Program-made: the position numbers and the translations under genes
The notes under the pieces: generated by a model
The model's database searches: none
What the model was told of the DNA's origin: nothing
The model's input: only the letters and a program-made list of their open reading frames with translations
Assembly (NCBI RefSeq): GCF_032930845.1
Contig: NZ_CP136758.1
Coordinates: 852,501 to 916,500 of the forward strand
DNA length: 64,000 nt
Origin: Parvularcula sp. LCG005
GTDB lineage: Bacteria > Pseudomonadota > Alphaproteobacteria > Caulobacterales > Parvularculaceae
Direction: 5' to 3'
Shown here: positions 60,616 through 64,000 of the stretch, piece after piece
Layout of the letters: the number at the start of each line of letters is the position of its first letter
Position numbering within the stretch: position 1 is the stretch's first letter

Positions 60616-61293
60616 CTAATCTTCGATGTCTTTGATCGTCCTAACGACGCTCCTAATCGCTTCGGTCGCCTTTTGAAGCCTCGTTCGCGGCCCTCTCGAC
60701 ATCGAGACATCCCGATTAACCGGATCGTTAGCAAGGCTGTCAGGCTGAATGGTTCCCGTTTGGGTACCAGCCAATGGATCGGCATCTATATCAATTAGGA
60801 CCCCTCCACCAATAGGGGCTGGCGAGCGAGTGACAGCTGATTAACCTGCTTCAATAGCAATATCAGATGCTGAATTCATGAGCTCGCCAGAGAGCTTGCC
60901 TCCAGTTTTGCCGCCTAAGGCAGCTCCGACGGCCGCTTCGTCCAGTGGCCCCGGTATCATGGTAGTTCCAACGACAATCATCGCAGTGCCGAGCTTGTTG
61001 TCCGCTGCGGATGACTGTGCGCTGAGGGCTGCTGCCTGTGCCCGCCCCCCGTTTTCCATCTTCGCCGCAGTGGCTTCCAACCGACCTTGATAGTCAGGCC
61101 GCCTCACCTCGATCTTACAACACGCCATCATACCAGTAGGGTCAGTAGCGTTCACCGGATCATTTGCGACGTAGGCGTAGAGGTTCATCTGGTCATCGTC
61201 GCCAATGGGGTCGGTTTGGGGGACGCGTCCGGTGTTGGGGTCGTCGTAGCGGGCTCCTAAACAACCCAGTCCGGTATTTGGGGCGCAATTCTG
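60616..61293 (-). pseudogene. RHS-repeat protein C-terminal remnant with variable tip
   Basis: In one frame (from just after a TGA at 61294-61296) the sequence reads LGARYDDPNTGRVPQTDPIG and then NLYAYVANDPVNATDPTG, the C-terminal core of RHS proteins. A non-core tip of about 95 residues follows (to a TAA at 60841-60843). Past that TAA the same frame stays open for another 74 codons to a TAG at 60616-60618. The upstream 5' part of any RHS gene is absent. It is therefore a fragment; in-frame ATG at 61188 could still give a 115-residue peptide. Confidence 0.65.
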
Positions 61294-61369
61294 TCAGTAA
61301 TAGCGGCAGGCGAAGTAAGATCAGGGGGCACCCCTGTCCCTTTGGCGCGGACATCCCCATATTCTCCCT

Positions 61370-62263
61370 ATGACCAAGCCCTCTTGCGACCCCGATGCCG
61401 GTCTTGAATTTGCGCCCGTCGATGTGGGGCAGGGGCGGCGGCTCTTCGCCTGCCGCTTTGCCGCGCAGGGGCCATCGCGCGGCACGGTCCTGTTCGATGC
61501 GGGTACCTTTGGTCTTTATGCGGATGGGTATTGGCTTGGCCACTACTTGAGCGCGCAGGGCTATGACGTCGTGTCCTATTCCCGCGCGGGCCTTTACCCC
61601 AGCGACCCTGTACCCGATGGCGAGGTGCCAAACCCGTTTTTTCACGCTGAGGACATGGTGCGGCTGCTCGATGCGCTGAAGATCGGGGGGCGGATCATTC
61701 TGACGGGTCATTCCATGGCGGGCCTGCGCCTCCATGCTTTCGCCAAGACCCATGCCGACCGCCTGCGCGCCCTGTTCTTTATCGATGCCGTGATGCCGGT
61801 GCAGCTGGGTTGGACGGTGCGCCGTGACATGGTGCGGGGGGGCGCGCCGATGCTTAGCCTCGGGGCGAGGGGGGCGCCGACCGTTCTGGGCCGGACCTTC
61901 GCCCGCCTGTACCCGAACATCATGCAGCTGCCGGGGCGGGCCCGCACCGACAAGTCCGCCTGCTGGACGATGCCGTCGCACCTGACTGGCACGCAGGTTG
62001 AAACCCTTGCGACGGTCGATCAGGCCCTGCAGGCATCACTTGGACCCCTGCCGGACATCGCCGTCGGGGCCGTCACCGCTACGGCGGTGGCCACGGGCAC
62101 GAAAGAGATGATACAGCGCGCCGCCGATCGCGGCCTGCCGACCCGGTTCGAACATATTCCGAGGGCAGGTCATGCAGACCTTCTGGCGCCGCGCCATGCT
62201 GAGCGGATCGCGGCGCTGATCCACGACCTGGCGGAACAGGAGCGCGCGACCAGTTCGCACTAG
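61370..62263 (+). CDS. Alpha/beta hydrolase
   Basis: A 297-residue hydrolase without a signal peptide. The nucleophile elbow is GHSMAG, the oxyanion region is near LFDAGTFGLYADGYW, and the catalytic His lies in PRAGHADLL near the C terminus. The acid Asp is not obvious (FIDAVMP is a candidate strand). Substrate unknown. A chorismate-mutase gene follows in the same direction after about 60 nt. Confidence 0.85.
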   Translation: MTKPSCDPDAGLEFAPVDVGQGRRLFACRFAAQGPSRGTVLFDAGTFGLYADGYWLGHYLSAQGYDVVSYSRAGLYPSDPVPDGEVPNPFFHAEDMVRLLDALKIGGRIILTGHSMAGLRLHAFAKTHADRLRALFFIDAVMPVQLGWTVRRDMVRGGAPMLSLGARGAPTVLGRTFARLYPNIMQLPGRARTDKSACWTMPSHLTGTQVETLATVDQALQASLGPLPDIAVGAVTATAVATGTKEMIQRAADRGLPTRFEHIPRAGHADLLAPRHAERIAALIHDLAEQERATSSH

Positions 62264-62325
62264 GGGGTGGCGCTCCGCCGCGTTCGGTTACAAATGACAC
62301 CGAAAACCCGCCTGAGGATAAAGAG

Positions 62326-62646
62326 ATGCAGACCGTGAAAGACCCCGAAGCGTGCAACACCATGGAAGAGGTGCGCGCCGGCGTCGATGATTTGGACCGA
62401 GCCCTCGTGGCGCTCCTGACCCGCAGGCAGGGCTATATGGAGGCCGCGGCGCGGATCAAACCCACGGCCGAAGCGGTGCGCGTGCCCTGGCGGATCGAGG
62501 AGGTGGTCGACAATGTCCTGCGCGAAGCCAGTAAAACCGGCCTTTCCGCTCGAATCGCAGAGCCGGTGTGGCGCGTTTTGATTGAGCAATCGATCCAGCA
62601 TGAGCTTGAGCGGTGGCATGCGGTTCAGAAGAATGCGGTTTCATAA
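62326..62646 (+). CDS. Chorismate mutase, AroQ class
   Basis: A 106-residue all-helical protein with the AroQ plan: EEVRAGVDDLDRALVALLTRRQGYMEAAARIK in two halves (Arg/Asp of helix 1, the LLxxR and Lys), and a C-terminal helix with EQSIQHELERW. The pattern also resembles isochorismate-pyruvate lyase PchB, and the two cannot be told apart by eye. It converts chorismate to prephenate in phenylalanine and tyrosine synthesis, or acts on isochorismate. Confidence 0.85.
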   Translation: MQTVKDPEACNTMEEVRAGVDDLDRALVALLTRRQGYMEAAARIKPTAEAVRVPWRIEEVVDNVLREASKTGLSARIAEPVWRVLIEQSIQHELERWHAVQKNAVS

Positions 62647-62712
62647 ACCAAGGCAAATCAATGGCTTGTACCATAAATGGCCAAAAAACACGATTTTGCC
62701 CCAATTCGAGGT

Positions 62713-62741
62713 TTGACGGGGCTCGCGGAGTGCTCTTAGCG
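62713..62741 (+). promoter_or_regulatory. Candidate sigma-70 promoter of the HU gene
   Basis: TTGACG (62713-62718) as -35 and, 17 nt on, TTAGCG as a weak -10, about 40 nt before the HU start codon. Moderate fit only. Confidence 0.4.
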
Positions 62742-62779
62742 TCCCCCGCAGTTAAAAACTTTGCCCCTGGAGAAACCCC

Positions 62780-63052
62780 ATGAACAAGAACGAATTCGTT
62801 GATCGCGTCGCTGATCTGTCCGGCATGACCAAGGCCGATTCCGGCCGCGCCGTGGACGCTGTTTTCGACGCGATTACCGAAGCACTCAAGAAGGGCGACG
62901 ACGTCCGTCTCGTTGGCTTTGGCACCTTCTCCGCGTCCAAGCGTGCTGCCCGTGAAGGCCGTAACCCACGCACCGGTGAGACGATCCAGATCAAAGCCTC
63001 CATGCAGCCAAAATTCTCGGCCGGTAAAGGTCTCAAAGACGCGCTCAATTGA
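62780..63052 (+). CDS. hup: HU-family nucleoid protein
   Basis: A 90-residue DNA-bending protein: N-terminal NKNEFVDRVADLSGMTKADS, the FGTFSASKRAAREGRNP arm with the Pro of the intercalating loop, and the C-terminal FSAGKGLKDALN. It compacts and bends DNA as a dimer. Typical HU length, single gene with its own terminator. Confidence 0.96.
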   Translation: MNKNEFVDRVADLSGMTKADSGRAVDAVFDAITEALKKGDDVRLVGFGTFSASKRAAREGRNPRTGETIQIKASMQPKFSAGKGLKDALN

Positions 63053-63089
63053 TCGCATCCGGGCCCGGGCAATCAGACCGGGGCCCACA

Positions 63090-63130
63090 AAAAAGCCTCC
63101 CTCTGCCTGATCGCGGAGGGAGGCTTTTTC
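63090..63130. terminator. Bidirectional terminator after hup
   Basis: AGCCTCCCTC (63094-63103) pairs with GAGGGAGGCT (63116-63125), with A-run and TTTTT at the ends. It lies between the convergent hup and VPLPA-CTERM-like genes. Confidence 0.9.
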
Positions 63131-63147
63131 ATGCGTGACGGGAAGGC

Positions 63148-63825
63148 CTAGCCGCGGGCTTTCTTGCGGGCCACGCCAACGGCACCAAGGCCTGACAGCA
63201 GGAACAGGGCCGCGCCGGGCAGGGGCACAGCGTCACCCTCACCGGGGACAAACTCCAGCCGGATATTGTCGACCACAGCGCCGAACAGGTCGGTGACGCC
63301 CAGCTCAGCGAACACCAGCGATGACAATCCTGTCTCCGAAACGGAGAAGCTCTCGACGATCCGTGTGAAGACCGGTCGCGTGGTGAGGTAGCTGCTCGTG
63401 ATCACGCTGTCGGGATTGGCGTAATAGATCTCGTCCACGTCATAGGTTTTGGACCAGTCGCCAAAGCTGACTTCAAGCTCGCTTTGAACCGTGCGCGCTG
63501 ATGGCGAATAGCCCGCATTCATGCCCAGATCGAAGCTGAGGGTGTAGGTGCCGGGCGCGAGCGCAAACTGGTCCTTGGTGACGATCGTCGCACTGCCGGC
63601 ACTGCCGTCCAGATCGACACTGCCGCCGGTGCCGGGATACAGGTCGAAATAGCCCGGGCCGAGCAAATCGATGAGCCCGCGTATGATGTCGAATTTGTCG
63701 AGCAGCTCATTGCCGCCTGTGGCCTCGGTGTCGAAGTCGTCTTCAAACAACAGGACAGGCGCAGCATTCGCCGCACCCATGCTGATTGCGGCAATGGCCG
63801 ACAGGGCCATCAAGGTCTTTTTCAT
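63148..63825 (-). CDS. VPLPA/PEP-CTERM-like sorted exoprotein
   Basis: A 225-residue exported protein: signal peptide (MALSAIAAISMGAANA), a beta-rich middle with TYTLSFDLGMNAG, and a C-terminal sorting tail (VPLPGAALFLLSGLGA, then a basic ARKKARG). That tail is of the VPLPA-CTERM kind recognised by exosortases and used with extracellular polysaccharide systems. No exosortase is in the window. A palindrome at 63921-63936, 96 nt before the ATG, matches the one at the kinase/NarL-type operon. Confidence 0.85.
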   Translation of the reverse strand: MKKTLMALSAIAAISMGAANAAPVLLFEDDFDTEATGGNELLDKFDIIRGLIDLLGPGYFDLYPGTGGSVDLDGSAGSATIVTKDQFALAPGTYTLSFDLGMNAGYSPSARTVQSELEVSFGDWSKTYDVDEIYYANPDSVITSSYLTTRPVFTRIVESFSVSETGLSSLVFAELGVTDLFGAVVDNIRLEFVPGEGDAVPLPGAALFLLSGLGAVGVARKKARG

Positions 63826-63920
63826 GGTATTTCCCCCAACAGGTACAGTCTGGTGTGATCAAGGACGCGTCCAACACGCTTCCATGATGCAAATTTCCTG
63901 CAGGCCACGGTGCGTCACAA

Positions 63921-63936
63921 TCCCCTGAAAAGGGGA
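63921..63936. promoter_or_regulatory. Palindrome TCCCCT-GAAA-AGGGGA upstream of the VPLPA-CTERM-like gene
   Basis: A perfect inverted repeat with 6-bp arms and 4-nt spacer. It is almost identical to 51312-51327. Confidence 0.6.
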
Positions 63937-64000
63937 GAAATGCGGGCGAAAAGACTCGCGTGAGCACGGTCTTCGCGTCAGGATTGCAGGCGGCACTGCC

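Noticed and set aside
61193-61981. A 262-codon minus-strand open frame opposite the alpha/beta hydrolase
   Set aside because: It is basic and low in hydrophobic residues, antisense to a clear hydrolase, and its end reads the RHS remnant in the wrong frame.

Overview
The window is a gene-dense, GC-rich stretch of an alphaproteobacterial chromosome. The evidence is an rRNA operon closed by 5S and initiator tRNA-Met, a cytochrome cbb3 cluster with FnrL and HemN, C4-pathway HemA, a CobS cobaltochelatase subunit, a CckA cell-cycle kinase, a CtrA-type TTAA-N7-TTAA box and an alphaproteobacterial SUV3-like helicase. The SGNH esterase, GH115 alpha-glucuronidase, GH2 enzyme, TonB receptor, dipeptidyl peptidase and VPLPA/PEP-CTERM-like surface protein suggest an aerobic or microaerobic, polymer-degrading aquatic species, perhaps of the Parvularculales/Maricaulales type. 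That placement is inference.

Layout. 1-3087: partial 23S, 5S, terminator and initiator tRNA. 3463-7624: divergent SGNH esterase and GH115, likely trimming glucuronoxylan side groups. 7688-20285: a respiratory and haem block (hemA, DUF2189 protein, ccoNOQPGHIS, a DUF2946-like small protein, fnrL, hemN). Three FNR boxes of the form TTGAC-N4-GTCAA/T mark hemA, ccoN and hemN, so this block looks like one oxygen-responsive regulon. 20303-24030: arfB, lldD and a GH2 glycosidase. 24047-34664: cobS, an M28 peptidase, a degenerate SDR-like protein, a Na/Ca exchanger, a 29-residue membrane peptide, a crotonase, a CPA1 antiporter, a degenerate histidine kinase behind a CtrA box, a HerA-like ATPase and a MaoC dehydratase. 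34665-43169: an XRE regulator, a DUF302 lipoprotein, a patatin, cckA and a DPP-IV peptidase.

43230-49000 holds the SUV3-like helicase with an AT-rich gene on each side: a putative abortive-infection protein (putAbiC-like) 7 nt downstream of its stop, and a polytopic membrane protein of unknown function divergent from its start. Both look acquired. 48997-55300: a TonB receptor, a histidine kinase and NarL-type regulator pair, and a Tat-exported Gfo/Idh/MocA oxidoreductase. 55372-58146: a BlaI/M56 (BlaR1-like) pair whose receptor carries a coiled coil where a beta-lactam sensor would be expected, preceded by two BlaI-like operators. 58318-59922: a VWA lipoprotein. 60146-61293: an RHS C-terminal remnant with an in-frame stop, followed by a possible immunity gene. 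61370-63825: an alpha/beta hydrolase, a chorismate mutase, HU and a VPLPA-CTERM-like protein.

The most unusual signals are: (i) a palindrome TCCCCT-GAAW-RGGGGA found upstream of both the histidine kinase/NarL-type pair and the VPLPA-CTERM-like gene 12 kb away; (ii) the RHS tip and its partner gene; (iii) the M56 receptor with a non-penicillin-binding sensor region; (iv) the catalytically degenerate kinase under a CtrA box; (v) a hairpin insertion near helix 45 of 23S rRNA; (vi) an initiator tRNA with a U1:A72 pair and C73.
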